A stretch of DNA of 64,000 nucleotides from Arminella tubonensis (GCF_003240585.1 NZ_PCDP01000069.1:79838-143837); one strand, 5' to 3'. Counted from the first letter of the stretch, positions 17,634 through 26,034 are shown. Made by a program: numbers and translations. The notes: generated from the sequence alone by a model not told the origin.

Positions 17634-18096
17634 TGTACTCCTGCTCGAATTGCAGAGCGAGCGCCTGATTAGAATAGCGGTACTGGCCGGTCACCTCGTC
17701 ACCTACCCAGTCGGGGAGTTCGGGATTATCGCTCTCATCACCCATTTCGACCTCGGCGATGACCAGACCCTCATGGGCACCCTCGAAAACGTCGACCTCC
17801 CACACAAAGCCCTTGAAAGGCACGTTGTGACGCGTTTTCCTGATCACCAGGCCGATCGCGGTCCCGATCAGTTCTTCTGCGTCCGCAACGGGGATCGCAT
17901 ATTCGAACTCGTCCCGGGTCATGGTGCGGCCGATCTTGACGGTGAGCGTCGCGATGTGGCCGTTCTCCAGTCTTACCCGCACCGAGCGATCCTCCATCGA
18001 GGAAATATAGGCTTGCCGGAGCGACCGCGTGTTGGAAACGAAATTTCGCCAACCGTCGCTTCGAACCAAGAATTTCCGCTCGATCTCTTTCGCCAT
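17623..18096 (-). CDS. CYTH domain protein (triphosphate tunnel metalloenzyme)
   Basis: The 157-residue protein begins with the CYTH signature MAKEIERKFLV (ExExK). Basic and acidic tunnel residues follow in SVRVRLENG, LTVKIGRTMTRDEFEY and the C-terminal VIAEVEMGDE. Family members hydrolyse inorganic triphosphate or long-chain polyphosphate. The ATG at 18096 places the signature at the N-terminus; an in-frame ATG at 18120 would add eight residues and cannot be excluded. It is coupled to the downstream CHAD gene. Confidence 0.9.
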   Translation of the reverse strand: MAKEIERKFLVRSDGWRNFVSNTRSLRQAYISSMEDRSVRVRLENGHIATLTVKIGRTMTRDEFEYAIPVADAEELIGTAIGLVIRKTRHNVPFKGFVWEVDVFEGAHEGLVIAEVEMGDESDNPELPDWVGDEVTGQYRYSNQALALQFEQEYNGL

Positions 18097-18260
18097 ATGC
18101 CCGACATGCTCCGTCCGCATTGTGCCGCATCGACGCTAGCGGAAGTTTGAGGCATTTCCTACCCACGGCGTGTCATTGCCTGCTTTTGTCTCGACAAGAA
18201 GATCGGGGAGGGCTATTCGAAACCTCGGATTTTCAATCGTTTTAAGGGAGCACGCCACAC

Positions 18261-18899
18261 ATGGGCGAGAAAACCGAAAAGCTTCTTTCCATCCTGAAAC
18301 TGCAGCCCGTCGTTCCGGTCCTGATCGTGGAAGATGCCAAATCCGCAGTGCCGCTGGCGCGCGCGCTGGTTGCCGGCGGATTGAGGGCCATCGAGATAAC
18401 GCTCCGGACCGCCGGCGCGCTTGATGCCATTCGTGCGGTGGCCGAAGAGGTCGAAGGTGCCGAAGTCGGGGCAGGTACGATCCTCAACGTTGCGCATTGG
18501 GAGGCGGCGGTCGAGGCCGGGTCGAAGTTCATCGTCAGCCCCGGCACGACTCAAGAGCTTCTCGACGTTGCACGCCAGTCGGATGTGCCGTTCCTTCCGG
18601 GGGCTGCGACCGCCAGCGAAGTCATGGCGCTACGCGAAGAGGGCTACAAGATCCTGAAGTTCTTTCCGGCCGAGCAGGCCGGTGGCGCCGCCTATCTGAA
18701 ATCGCTGTCGTCTCCGCTTGCCGGCACGCTGTTCTGCCCGACCGGCGGCATCTCGTTGAAGAACGCGCATGACTACCTGTCACTGCCGAATGTGATCTGC
18801 ATCGGCGGATCCTGGGTGGCGCCGAAGGAACTTGTCGCCGCTGGCGATTGGGCTGGCATCACCAAGCTCGCGGCCGAGGCGTTTGCCCTGACCGCCTGA
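18261..18899 (+). CDS. eda: 2-dehydro-3-deoxyphosphogluconate aldolase
   Basis: The enzyme cleaves KDPG to pyruvate and glyceraldehyde 3-phosphate in the Entner-Doudoroff pathway, the main hexose route in rhizobia; the bifunctional KDPG/4-hydroxy-2-oxoglutarate aldolase family is the match. It has 212 residues, the normal length. Visible signatures are IEITLRTAGAL with the catalytic glutamate, GAGTILN, FIVSPGTTQ and KFFPAEQAGG with the Schiff-base lysine. AAGGGAG precedes the ATG. No edd or zwf is adjacent, and a terminator follows, so it is probably transcribed alone. Confidence 0.93.
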   Translation: MGEKTEKLLSILKLQPVVPVLIVEDAKSAVPLARALVAGGLRAIEITLRTAGALDAIRAVAEEVEGAEVGAGTILNVAHWEAAVEAGSKFIVSPGTTQELLDVARQSDVPFLPGAATASEVMALREEGYKILKFFPAEQAGGAAYLKSLSSPLAGTLFCPTGGISLKNAHDYLSLPNVICIGGSWVAPKELVAAGDWAGITKLAAEAFALTA

Positions 18900-18927
18900 C
18901 GACAAATCAGGTTTTTCGATCGTCGAT

Positions 18928-18960
18928 AAGGCGCCTCGCTCGTGGGGCGCCTTTTCTGTT
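18928..18960 (+). terminator. rho-independent terminator after eda
   Basis: Arms AAGGCGCC (18928-18935) and GGCGCCTT (18945-18952) form an eight-base perfect stem followed by TTCTGTTT. Confidence 0.75.
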
Positions 18961-19029
18961 TCAAGGGATTTGCAATTCGCGGTTTCATTCCTATCTCCCT
19001 TTCACCATCATGAAGACGGAGACGACGCT

Positions 19030-19725
19030 ATGATCGATGCCAGAAAACTTCTCGACCAATTCCTCGGTTCGCAGGTGCCGGGAGTGCAGGGGACCGTCAA
19101 GGACAGAGCCACTGAAGTGATCAATCTCGCTCGGGACAATCCAATGGCCACGAGCGCAATCACCGGGCTGCTTCTTGCAACTGGAACCGGCCGGAAGATA
19201 ACTGGAAATGTCCTGTCGCTCGGAGGTCTTGCCGCTATCGCCGGGCTTGGCTACCAGGCCTACAAGAATTATCAGGCCGGACAGGCGCCCGAGCCTCAAC
19301 CGCAGAGCCAGCCGCAATTTCTGCCGCCGCCCGCAGATTCGGGATTCAGCACGGCACCGGCGGTTGCCAGCAACGACTTTGCCCTTGCCCTTGTCCGCGC
19401 CATGATCGCGGCGGCGCGGGCCGACGGACATATCGACGACGTGGAGCGCCAGCGCATTCTCGGCAAGTTCCAGGAAGCGGGAATTAGCGGCGAAGCCGAG
19501 GCATTTCTGCAGAGGGAGCTTGCCAATCCCGTCGATCTCGACGGCCTCGTTGCGTCGGCAAAGACGGAGGAGCAGCGGGTCCAGCTCTACACCGCGTCCC
19601 ACCTTGCCATCGACCCGGGGACGCGCGCCGAGCGCGGTTACCTCGACCTGCTCGCAGGAAGGCTTGGCCTTGCCGATGCGCTGGTCGACCACATAGAGGC
19701 GACAGTTTCAACAGCGAGGGTCTGA
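19030..19725 (+). CDS. DUF533 (TerB-like, YebE-type) protein
   Basis: This 231-residue protein starts with IDARKLLDQFLG, has a glycine-rich hydrophobic segment around LGGLAAIAGLGYQAYKNYQ, a Pro/Gln-rich linker and a C-terminal TerB-like helical domain with IAAARADGHIDDVERQRIL. These features define the DUF533 family, often called tellurite-resistance TerB family, whose role is not established. The ATG at 19030 was taken because GGAG precedes it and homology begins there. It may be membrane-associated through the hydrophobic segment. Confidence 0.87.
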   Translation: MIDARKLLDQFLGSQVPGVQGTVKDRATEVINLARDNPMATSAITGLLLATGTGRKITGNVLSLGGLAAIAGLGYQAYKNYQAGQAPEPQPQSQPQFLPPPADSGFSTAPAVASNDFALALVRAMIAAARADGHIDDVERQRILGKFQEAGISGEAEAFLQRELANPVDLDGLVASAKTEEQRVQLYTASHLAIDPGTRAERGYLDLLAGRLGLADALVDHIEATVSTARV

Positions 19726-19803
19726 TTGTCTCGGTGACAGCCTGGCCGGTTGCCTTTCCCGGGCGGCTGGCCTAAGCCATCTCCTGCTATCGAGGAGGGC
19801 TTT

Positions 19804-20496
19804 ATGCGCGATCTGTCGAATTTCAAAGGCTGCCCGGCCCCGAAGCCAGTGACGCTGAAGGGTCGCTTTGTTACCGTCGAGCCATATGAGCGCGACAGGC
19901 ACATGCAGGCCTTGTGGGACGGTCTCGGAGGTATGGGCATCAACCCGCTGCTCAAATATTTTGCATCAGACGATTTCGCAGGCATCGAGGATTTCGACAA
20001 CTGGCTCAATGGCCTCAAGTCCATCGGCTGGGTCACGCATGTCTTTCGCGACAATGCTTCGGGCAAGGTCGTCGGCATGGCGAACTATATGCGCGCCGAC
20101 CCGGCGAACGGCGTCGTCGAAATCGGCGGCGTGGCACATGGCCCCGATATGGCCCGCTCGCCGCTCTCGACCGAAGTCCACTATCTGATGGCGAAACACG
20201 TGTTCGAGGACCTCGGATACCGTCGCTACGAGTGGAAGTGCAACAACGAGAACAAGGCCAGCAAGACGACCGCCGAACGCTACGGCTTCACGTTCGAAGG
20301 TATCTTCCGCCAGCACATGCTGTCGAAGCACCAGAACCGGGACACTGCCTGGTACTCGATGATCGACGGCGAATGGCCGCTCATCAACGCTGCCTTCGAG
20401 GCTTGGCTCGCACCTGCCAATTTCGATCAAAAAGGCAACCAACTGCGCCGCCTTCAGGACATCCGTGCCGACCTTGCAAAGGAGCAGGCGTCTTGA
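19804..20496 (+). CDS. GNAT acetyltransferase (RimJ/RimL-like)
   Basis: This 230-residue protein has the GNAT fold of the RimL class: VTLKGRFVTVEPYERDRH at the N-terminus, a central VVEIGGVAHGPDMARSPLSTEVHYLM region that should hold the acetyl-CoA loop, and YRRYEWKCNNENKASKTTAERYGF, the conserved Asn-rich helix of this class. The ATG at 19804 follows GAGGAGG. The acceptor is unknown. The next small gene overlaps its stop codon. Confidence 0.88.
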   Translation: MRDLSNFKGCPAPKPVTLKGRFVTVEPYERDRHMQALWDGLGGMGINPLLKYFASDDFAGIEDFDNWLNGLKSIGWVTHVFRDNASGKVVGMANYMRADPANGVVEIGGVAHGPDMARSPLSTEVHYLMAKHVFEDLGYRRYEWKCNNENKASKTTAERYGFTFEGIFRQHMLSKHQNRDTAWYSMIDGEWPLINAAFEAWLAPANFDQKGNQLRRLQDIRADLAKEQAS

Positions 20497-20708
20497 CGCC
20501 CAAGAAATCTGACAGCCGGTCGTCGGCAATCGCCGCGGCAGTCATCCTGCTGGCCGCGGGCGTGGTGATCTATTTCATGCCAATGATCATCATATATCTG
20601 AGTGCGTTTTCGCCCTTCCTCGCGACCGCCGTCGGCGCCGGTCTGGTGCTTTCGTTCTTCTTGGTCTTTTGGTTGCGGGCGCGTTACCAGCGGCGCAATG
20701 GGCTGTAA
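20493..20708 (+). CDS. small two-helix membrane protein
   Basis: This 71-residue frame starts with TTG, overlapping the TGA of the acetyltransferase (TTGA at 20493-20496) and preceded by AAGGAG at 20478-20483, so it looks translationally coupled. After a polar start TPKKSDSRSS come two hydrophobic stretches, AIAAAVILLAAGVVIYFMP and FLATAVGAGLVLSFFLVFWL, then a basic tail RARYQRRNGL, the arrangement of an inner-membrane hairpin with both ends in the cytoplasm. I do not recognise the family; no function is proposed. Confidence 0.7.
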   Translation: MTPKKSDSRSSAIAAAVILLAAGVVIYFMPMIIIYLSAFSPFLATAVGAGLVLSFFLVFWLRARYQRRNGL

Positions 20709-20964
20709 ATCAGCGAAGACGGACCGATCTGTCACGTCAGTTTGACATATTCAGTGCATAAGAAGGCGAAGGCACGCGGCAACGAACATCCGTGGCGGAT
20801 TGGCAAACGTTGAATGGGCTTCCTATCTATAGCTCCAGGCAATTGGAGGCGGGTCAGCACATCGGCGACACCGCTGGCGAATTGACATTGTTCAGACGTG
20901 GAGCGGCTTCTTGGATCGGCAAGCGGCACGCTCTCGACGCCTGCGGCCGAAAGAATTTGGTTTC

Positions 20965-21540
20965 ATGACGAATTTCAGTCCGCTCTATCGCCTGAAGGCT
21001 CTTCTGTCGCGGGGAGCCCTGAGGTTTGGGCGCAGGCCCAAGATTTATTATTTGACCCGGTTCCGCTGGGGGACGGGCTCGATCTCGATCGGTGACAAGC
21101 TGTCGTTGCAATCCGGTGTGGTCATCGATGCGCAAAGCGGCCGGATAGAGATCGGCGATCATGTGTCCCTGAACGATCACGCCGTCCTTCTGGGGCACGG
21201 CGGCATCACCATCGGAAACGACGTCAGGATTGCTGCCAACGTCGTCGTTGCCTCGTTCGATCATAACTTCGACGATGTTTCCACACCGATCAGACTTCAG
21301 GGCGTGACGGGGAAGCCTATCGTCATTGAAGAGGATGTCTGGATCGGTGCCGGCGCCAAGATTCTCGGGGGGTCGCATATCGGCAAGGGCTGCGTCATCG
21401 GAGCAAACGCTGTCGTGAAGGGGCCGACCATACCGTTCGGCATCTATGTGGGAAACCCCGCCTACCTTCTCAAAATGCGCGGTGAAGCCTCGCGACCGAG
21501 ATCCAGCTTTCCATTCGATATGAAGGCAATGCGAGGCTGA
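20965..21540 (+). CDS. hexapeptide-repeat acyltransferase
   Basis: This 191-residue protein is a left-handed beta-helix O-acyltransferase of the WbbJ/LacA kind. Hexapeptide repeats run from about residue 35 (ISIGDKLSLQSGVVI) through IEIGDHVSLNDHAVLLG, ITIGNDVRIAANVVV and VWIGAGAKILGGSHIG, with the conserved NPAYLL end. A histidine in FDHNFDD is a likely catalytic residue. The ATG at 20965 is the first in frame; a TTG at 20911 with GGAG upstream is an alternative. The gene is isolated, and the acceptor may be a surface polysaccharide. Confidence 0.85.
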   Translation: MTNFSPLYRLKALLSRGALRFGRRPKIYYLTRFRWGTGSISIGDKLSLQSGVVIDAQSGRIEIGDHVSLNDHAVLLGHGGITIGNDVRIAANVVVASFDHNFDDVSTPIRLQGVTGKPIVIEEDVWIGAGAKILGGSHIGKGCVIGANAVVKGPTIPFGIYVGNPAYLLKMRGEASRPRSSFPFDMKAMRG

Positions 21541-21562
21541 AAAGCCGGCTGCCGGCGCCATG

Positions 21563-22663
21563 TCAGGCCTGCAACGAGGCTCCGAGCAGGAGGACGCCAG
21601 TGCAGATGACAAACAGCGCGCCGAGGATCTCTATAGAGTTGCCGACCCAGGCGGCGGTCGCCGAGCCTTTTCCAGCCAGGCGCATGGCGGCACCCTTCAT
21701 GGTGACTGCCAGTATCGCAAGCAGCGAAACAGTCAGCGCAGTGCCGACCGACATGGCGATGACAGAGAGTACGCCGCCTAAAAGAAGTCCGTTCAGCATC
21801 GAGAACGTCATCACCAGCAGCGCGCCCGAGCAGGGGCGGAGCCCGACCGCAACGATTGCCGACCAAGCCTCGCGGACACTGAAGTTTTCGGCGGCAAGCA
21901 GCGCGGGGTCAGGCAGATGCGAGCGGCCGCAATCCTCGCAAACCATGCCGTTTTTCAGGTCATAGCTCGGCGCGTCGCAATTGTACTGATTCGAAGAGGC
22001 GTTCAGTCGAGAGGTTCGACCCCGGGATGAATCTCCTGGCGTCTCATCGAACAGCGCCATGCTGATCGGTCCCGCTGATGTTGCAAACCGGACGCGCTGG
22101 CGCCTCGGCATTTCACGGATCATTGCGCGGATCTTGCGAAACAGCAGCCAGCCGCCGAAGAGGATGACCATGATGAAGCTGACGATCTCCATCGTATTGG
22201 TGGCCTGCGTCATCGTTATGCCGCTGCCGCGCAGCACGAAATAAGCTGCCGCGACGACCAGGACGGCAACAAGGCCCTGGATGAACGCCGATATAAAGGA
22301 GATGACGATGCCGCGCTTCAATTCGATTTCATTGGCGACCATGTAGGACGAGATGACGGCCTTGCCGTGGCCAGGCCCCGCCGCATGGAAGATGCCATAG
22401 GCGAACGACAGGCCCACCAGGGTCCAGAGTTGCCTTGGATCCTGCCGCATAGCCTCGATCGACTTGGTCAGAGCCCGGTAGAATGCCTGCTGCTCATAAT
22501 TCACGTAGAGAAAGATCGGCGCGAGCGGGCCGCCGATCGGCTGGAAGCTCGGCTCCGCCGTGCCGATGCCGAGTGGCGATCCGGTGGCGTGTGCCATGCA
22601 GGCGACGGCCAGGAAAGCAAAAGCAGCTACAGGCAGAAGTGCCAGATGACGATCTTTCAGCAT
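21563..22663 (-). CDS. NicO-family nickel/cobalt (divalent metal) transporter
   Basis: This 366-residue membrane protein has several hydrophobic helices. The signature YGIFHAAGPGHGKAVISSY and the later VGLRPCSGALLV define the NicO/RcnA family. A cysteine-rich loop (YNCDAP..VCEDCGR) in the central hydrophilic region could bind metal. Family members export or import Ni, Co or related ions. It overlaps the end of the upstream DUF1007 gene by seven bases, so the two are an operon; such pairs are often thought to handle zinc or nickel. The metal is not defined by sequence. Confidence 0.88.
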   Translation of the reverse strand: MLKDRHLALLPVAAFAFLAVACMAHATGSPLGIGTAEPSFQPIGGPLAPIFLYVNYEQQAFYRALTKSIEAMRQDPRQLWTLVGLSFAYGIFHAAGPGHGKAVISSYMVANEIELKRGIVISFISAFIQGLVAVLVVAAAYFVLRGSGITMTQATNTMEIVSFIMVILFGGWLLFRKIRAMIREMPRRQRVRFATSAGPISMALFDETPGDSSRGRTSRLNASSNQYNCDAPSYDLKNGMVCEDCGRSHLPDPALLAAENFSVREAWSAIVAVGLRPCSGALLVMTFSMLNGLLLGGVLSVIAMSVGTALTVSLLAILAVTMKGAAMRLAGKGSATAAWVGNSIEILGALFVICTGVLLLGASLQA

Positions 22664-23301
22664 TGTGAATCAATCCGCGTTGCGAAGAGCTTCGACATGG
22701 TCGTTCCGGTTGGGTCGTTGAAGAAGGCAGACGTCAGCGAAGCCTTGTTCTCGGCGATGACTTCGTCGGCATCAGGGCGAACCACCTGGTTCTTGCAGGT
22801 TTTGAAGGCATCGCCCATCGTCACCATGTCGGCATCGGTCGGAAAATCAATCGAGGTATAGAGCGTGGGGTCGTAAATCCCGAAAGACAACTTGTTGCCT
22901 TTCATCGGCATCGGCTCCGACGGCGTCACGGCAAAGAACATCAGGAGCTGACCGTCCTTGTAGTCGACGTTGATGACGTCGGGCTTGTTCACCTTGATGG
23001 TTTTGCCGTTGAGCGTCATGTTGACGTAGTAATCATAGTCGACCAGCGAATCGCGGACCGTCTTGCCGACTTCCTTCAGCTCGTCGGAATCAAGCTTCAG
23101 GTTGGTGTTCTTGTCGAAGTCCATCAGCACCGAAGATGAGAAGACCTCGTCGAAGCGCCAGATGTTGTGCAATTCCTGAACGTTGCCATCCGCCCCCGCA
23201 ACGACTTCCAGCCGTGCTTCCACGAAGATATGCGGATGTGCGAATGCTGCTACGGGCGAAAGGCAGAGCAGGCCGGCCAGGATGACGGTGAATTTATTCA
23301 T
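22657..23301 (-). CDS. DUF1007 exported protein, partner of the metal transporter
   Basis: This 214-residue protein has a signal peptide MNKFTVILAGLLCLSPVAA followed by AFAHPHIFVEARLEVV. The HPH at the mature N-terminus is a family hallmark and a plausible metal ligand. The rest contains WRFDEVFSSSVLMDFDKNT and FGIYDPTLYTSIDF, typical of DUF1007. The ATG at 23301 gives the signal peptide; the long upstream frame is non-coding. It is translated just before the NicO gene and probably delivers or senses a periplasmic metal. Confidence 0.87.
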   Translation of the reverse strand: MNKFTVILAGLLCLSPVAAFAHPHIFVEARLEVVAGADGNVQELHNIWRFDEVFSSSVLMDFDKNTNLKLDSDELKEVGKTVRDSLVDYDYYVNMTLNGKTIKVNKPDVINVDYKDGQLLMFFAVTPSEPMPMKGNKLSFGIYDPTLYTSIDFPTDADMVTMGDAFKTCKNQVVRPDADEVIAENKASLTSAFFNDPTGTTMSKLFATRIDSQC

Positions 23302-23389
23302 GGGCCCTGTCTGAATCGCCGTAATTCTCTTGTCTTGCTTCTGGGTAAAAATTGAGACGGAATTGGGACTTCTGGCGTGGCCGATTGCC

Positions 23390-24283
23390 TCATCCGTTCT
23401 TGCGGAACCAGTTGTGCAGGTAATCGACAAAGATGCGGACCTTTGCCGGCAGGTAGCGGCGGTGCGGATATACGGCATAGATGCCGCGGTCGGTGGGCAC
23501 ATAATCGTTGAACAGCGTCAGCAGTTCGCCACTCTCGATGCTCTTGCGGGCAATGAAGTCGGGAACGACGGCGACGCCGATACCGGAGAGCGCACCGCGC
23601 AGCGTCGCGTGTGGGCTGTTGACCTCCATCGGGCCGTTCATCGCGACATTGAACGTCGTGCCGTCGGGATTATAGAATTTGATGCTGTTCTGCGACCGGT
23701 TGTTGGTGTCGACGATGAACGGAACACGCGCGAGGTCAGTCGGATGATCGAGCGGCTGGTGGTTGTCGATAAATTCCTGCGTTGCGCAGATATGTACTCG
23801 GAAATCCGAGATCTTGCGGGCGATCATGCCGCTATCCTCGAGCTTGGTGACCCGCACGGCGACATCGAAGCCTTCCTCGATCAGGTCCACGAACCGATCC
23901 TCCGCGGCGATCTCCAGCGAGAGGTTTGGATTTTCCTTGGCGAAATCGATCAGCGACTGCCCGACATCGGCATCAACAAAGGTTCGCGGGACCGAGATGC
24001 GTAAGCGCCCCTTGAGCTGCTGATTGTTCTCGCGCACCAGGTCGGCGAGATTGTCGATTTCCTTTAGGATATCAGAGGCAGTTCGGAAATATGTGTGGCC
24101 GGCCTCGGTCATCGAGAACTGTCGCGTCGTGCGGTTGAGAAGCAGGGCGCCGAGCTCATCCTCCAGTTCCCGGACGTATTTCGACAGCAGCGCCTTCGAA
24201 CGGCCGGTCTTGCGTGCCGCGGCGGAAAAGCCCTCCGCTTCCACGACGTCGATGAAAGCGCGTATGCGTGTCAGCGTATCCAT
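23390..24283 (-). CDS. LysR-family transcriptional regulator (CrgA-like)
   Basis: This 297-residue regulator has an N-terminal winged helix-turn-helix, FIDVVEAEGFSAAARKTGRS to LLSKYVRELEDELG, and a C-terminal substrate-binding effector domain. LLNRTTRQFSMTEAG is the usual LysR wing region. GGGAGGG precedes the ATG at 24283. An inverted repeat just upstream may be its operator. The neighbours are ornithine decarboxylase, divergent and 530 bases away, and the DUF1007 gene behind it; no target can be assigned with confidence. Confidence 0.92.
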   Translation of the reverse strand: MDTLTRIRAFIDVVEAEGFSAAARKTGRSKALLSKYVRELEDELGALLLNRTTRQFSMTEAGHTYFRTASDILKEIDNLADLVRENNQQLKGRLRISVPRTFVDADVGQSLIDFAKENPNLSLEIAAEDRFVDLIEEGFDVAVRVTKLEDSGMIARKISDFRVHICATQEFIDNHQPLDHPTDLARVPFIVDTNNRSQNSIKFYNPDGTTFNVAMNGPMEVNSPHATLRGALSGIGVAVVPDFIARKSIESGELLTLFNDYVPTDRGIYAVYPHRRYLPAKVRIFVDYLHNWFRKNG

Positions 24284-24311
24284 GGCGAACCCTCCCGCAG
24301 TCGTTCCCATA

Positions 24312-24342
24312 TATTGAACGAAACGCGCCTGATTGTTCAATA
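24312..24342. promoter_or_regulatory. inverted repeat upstream of the LysR gene
   Basis: Eight-base arms TATTGAAC (24312-24319) and GTTCAATA (24335-24342) are separated by 15 bases and lie about 30 bases before the LysR start. The symmetry and position suit an autoregulatory LysR site. Confidence 0.5.
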
Positions 24343-24439
24343 ATTTTTTTAGGACCGAGGGCAAGAAATTTCTTGATTATGACGACGAATATTCTTATCT
24401 CCCTCTCAGCCCAAAGTCGCACGTGCCCGTGGGTGTCCG

Positions 24440-24812
24440 CCGATCCTCGATGTGGTGAGGAAATCGGTAAGGTACCTGGAATTAACCCCTCCAGTCGCTA
24501 TTCCGGCCATCCGGGAAATGCGAGGACATCTGAAGCAACGACGGTGCGGGCCTTTTTGTTCTCTCCCGGCTTTCCATCAGCCGGGGTTACTGAAGAGGCA
24601 CACCATCATTGCCGGAAGTGCGGTTGGGAATTTCCCTCCAATCCATGGCAGACAAAGCCGAACTTATGCCGACTATTGGCGTTGGTTCACGAATTGCGCG
24701 TCGAGCGTTTGCTAGGGATCCGGGGTCTCCACCGGCTGGTTCCTGAGCGGATTCTCGTATGCCCTTTGTCCTCCGGCCTTGCCGGAGCTCTGGAATGTAA
24801 GAGGGAATACAC
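24440..24812 (+). ncRNA. probable speF-type leader RNA of ornithine decarboxylase
   Basis: A gap of over 350 bases with GC-rich hairpins precedes the decarboxylase. Clear stems are 24565-24571 with 24579-24585 (CCCGGCT/AGCCGGG) and 24771-24777 with 24781-24787 (CTCCGGC/GCCGGAG), the latter 25 bases before the start codon. An alphaproteobacterial structured RNA named speF is known upstream of this gene class, so position and length fit. I cannot align it to the known consensus here, and the 5' boundary is approximate. Confidence 0.5.
24645..24746 (+). CDS. possible upstream ORF inside the decarboxylase leader
   Basis: A 33-codon frame begins ATG GCA GAC and ends TGA, starting MADKAELMPT and containing RIARRAFARD. 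It ends 24 bases before the last hairpin of the leader. The ribosome-binding site is weak. Ornithine-responsive arrest peptides are known upstream of speF in gammaproteobacteria, so an arginine-rich leader peptide here is attractive but unproven. Confidence 0.25.
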   Translation: MADKAELMPTIGVGSRIARRAFARDPGSPPAGS

Positions 24813-25946
24813 ATGACCACCCAGCGCATCCGCGACTTCCTCGCAACCCGACGTCCTGACGGTCCCTGCCTTGTGGTCGACCTCGACGTTGTCCGCGACA
24901 ATTTTCATGCTTTCCGCCACGCAATGCCGGACAGCGCCATCTACTATGCCGTCAAGGCGAACCCGGCTCCTGAAGTGCTGAAGCTTTTGGCTGGTCTCGG
25001 TTCCAATTTCGATTGCGCGTCCGTCGCGGAAGTCGAAATGGCGCTCGATGCCGGCGCGACGCCTGCTCGCATTTCTTTCGGCAACACGATCAAGAAAGAA
25101 CGCGATGTCGCTCGTGCGCATGCACTTGGGATCAGCCTCTATGCGGTGGACAGCCATGAAGAAGTCGAGAAGATTTCCCGTGCAGCTCCCGGCGCTCGCG
25201 TATTCTGCCGTGTCCTGACGGATGGCGAAGGCGCTGAATGGCCGCTGTCTCGCAAGTTCGGCTGCGTGCCGCAGATGGCCGTCGACGTTCTCGTCTATGC
25301 GCATCAGCTCGGTCTCGAGTCCTACGGCGTGTCGTTCCACGTCGGCTCGCAGATGACCAAGGTCGATGCATGGGATGCAGCTCTTGCTGATGCCAAGCGC
25401 GTGTTCGTCTCGCTTGCCAAGCAGGGCATCCACCTGAAGATGGTCAACATGGGCGGTGGTTTCCCGACCAAGTACCTTCGTGACGTTCCGTCCGCCGAAG
25501 CCTATGGCAAGTCGATCAACCAGAGCCTGCGCGCCCATTTCGGCAATCAGATTCCGCTGACGATCATCGAGCCTGGCCGCGGCATGGTCGGCAATGCCGG
25601 CGTGATCAAGACGGAAGTGGTCCTGATCTCGAAGAAGTCGGACAATGACACGGCTCGCTGGGTCTTCCTCGACATCGGCAAGTTCGGCGGTCTCGCTGAA
25701 ACGATGGACGAGGCTATCCGTTACCCGATCCGCACGGAGCGCGACGGTGACGAGATGGAGCCTTGCATCATTGCCGGCCCGACCTGCGATTCAGCCGATG
25801 TGCTTTACGAAAAGAACCTCTATCCGCTGCCGGTGTCTCTCACCATTGGCGATGAGGTCCTGATCGAAGGCACTGGGGCGTACACGACCACCTATTGCGC
25901 GGTCGCGTTCAATGGCTTCGAGCCACTGAAGGCCTACGTCATCTAA
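24813..25946 (+). CDS. ornithine (possibly lysine/ornithine) decarboxylase, fold III
   Basis: This 377-residue PLP enzyme of the alanine-racemase-like fold III (COG0019) makes putrescine from ornithine, the entry to polyamine synthesis. The PLP lysine lies in YYAVKANPAPEVL near residue 50; HVGSQ, GGGFPTKY and EPGRGMVGN are cofactor-binding segments, and the active-site cysteine region is GPTCDSADVL. This eukaryotic-type form is usual in rhizobia. AGAGGG precedes the ATG. The long leader upstream suggests RNA-level control. Some members also accept lysine. Confidence 0.93.
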   Translation: MTTQRIRDFLATRRPDGPCLVVDLDVVRDNFHAFRHAMPDSAIYYAVKANPAPEVLKLLAGLGSNFDCASVAEVEMALDAGATPARISFGNTIKKERDVARAHALGISLYAVDSHEEVEKISRAAPGARVFCRVLTDGEGAEWPLSRKFGCVPQMAVDVLVYAHQLGLESYGVSFHVGSQMTKVDAWDAALADAKRVFVSLAKQGIHLKMVNMGGGFPTKYLRDVPSAEAYGKSINQSLRAHFGNQIPLTIIEPGRGMVGNAGVIKTEVVLISKKSDNDTARWVFLDIGKFGGLAETMDEAIRYPIRTERDGDEMEPCIIAGPTCDSADVLYEKNLYPLPVSLTIGDEVLIEGTGAYTTTYCAVAFNGFEPLKAYVI

Positions 25947-25952
25947 AGGGTT

Positions 25953-25976
25953 TGCTCCGGCTCACCAGCCGGAGCA
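25953..25976 (+). terminator. hairpin after ornithine decarboxylase (no T-tract)
   Basis: Ten-base perfect arms TGCTCCGGCT (25953-25962) and AGCCGGAGCA (25967-25976) with a four-base loop follow the decarboxylase stop. There is no run of T after the stem, so it may protect the mRNA 3' end or attenuate rather than terminate fully before the acetyltransferase gene. Confidence 0.45.
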
Positions 25977-26034
25977 GCCAATTCACAATTCCTTCTAGCA
26001 CCGCTCATCACGGTATTGGGTACGGGAGGCCAAA

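Noticed and set aside
24268..24816. Plus-strand frame of 182 residues in the decarboxylase leader
   Set aside because: It begins inside the LysR gene and has no domain; hairpins and position favour a structured RNA instead.
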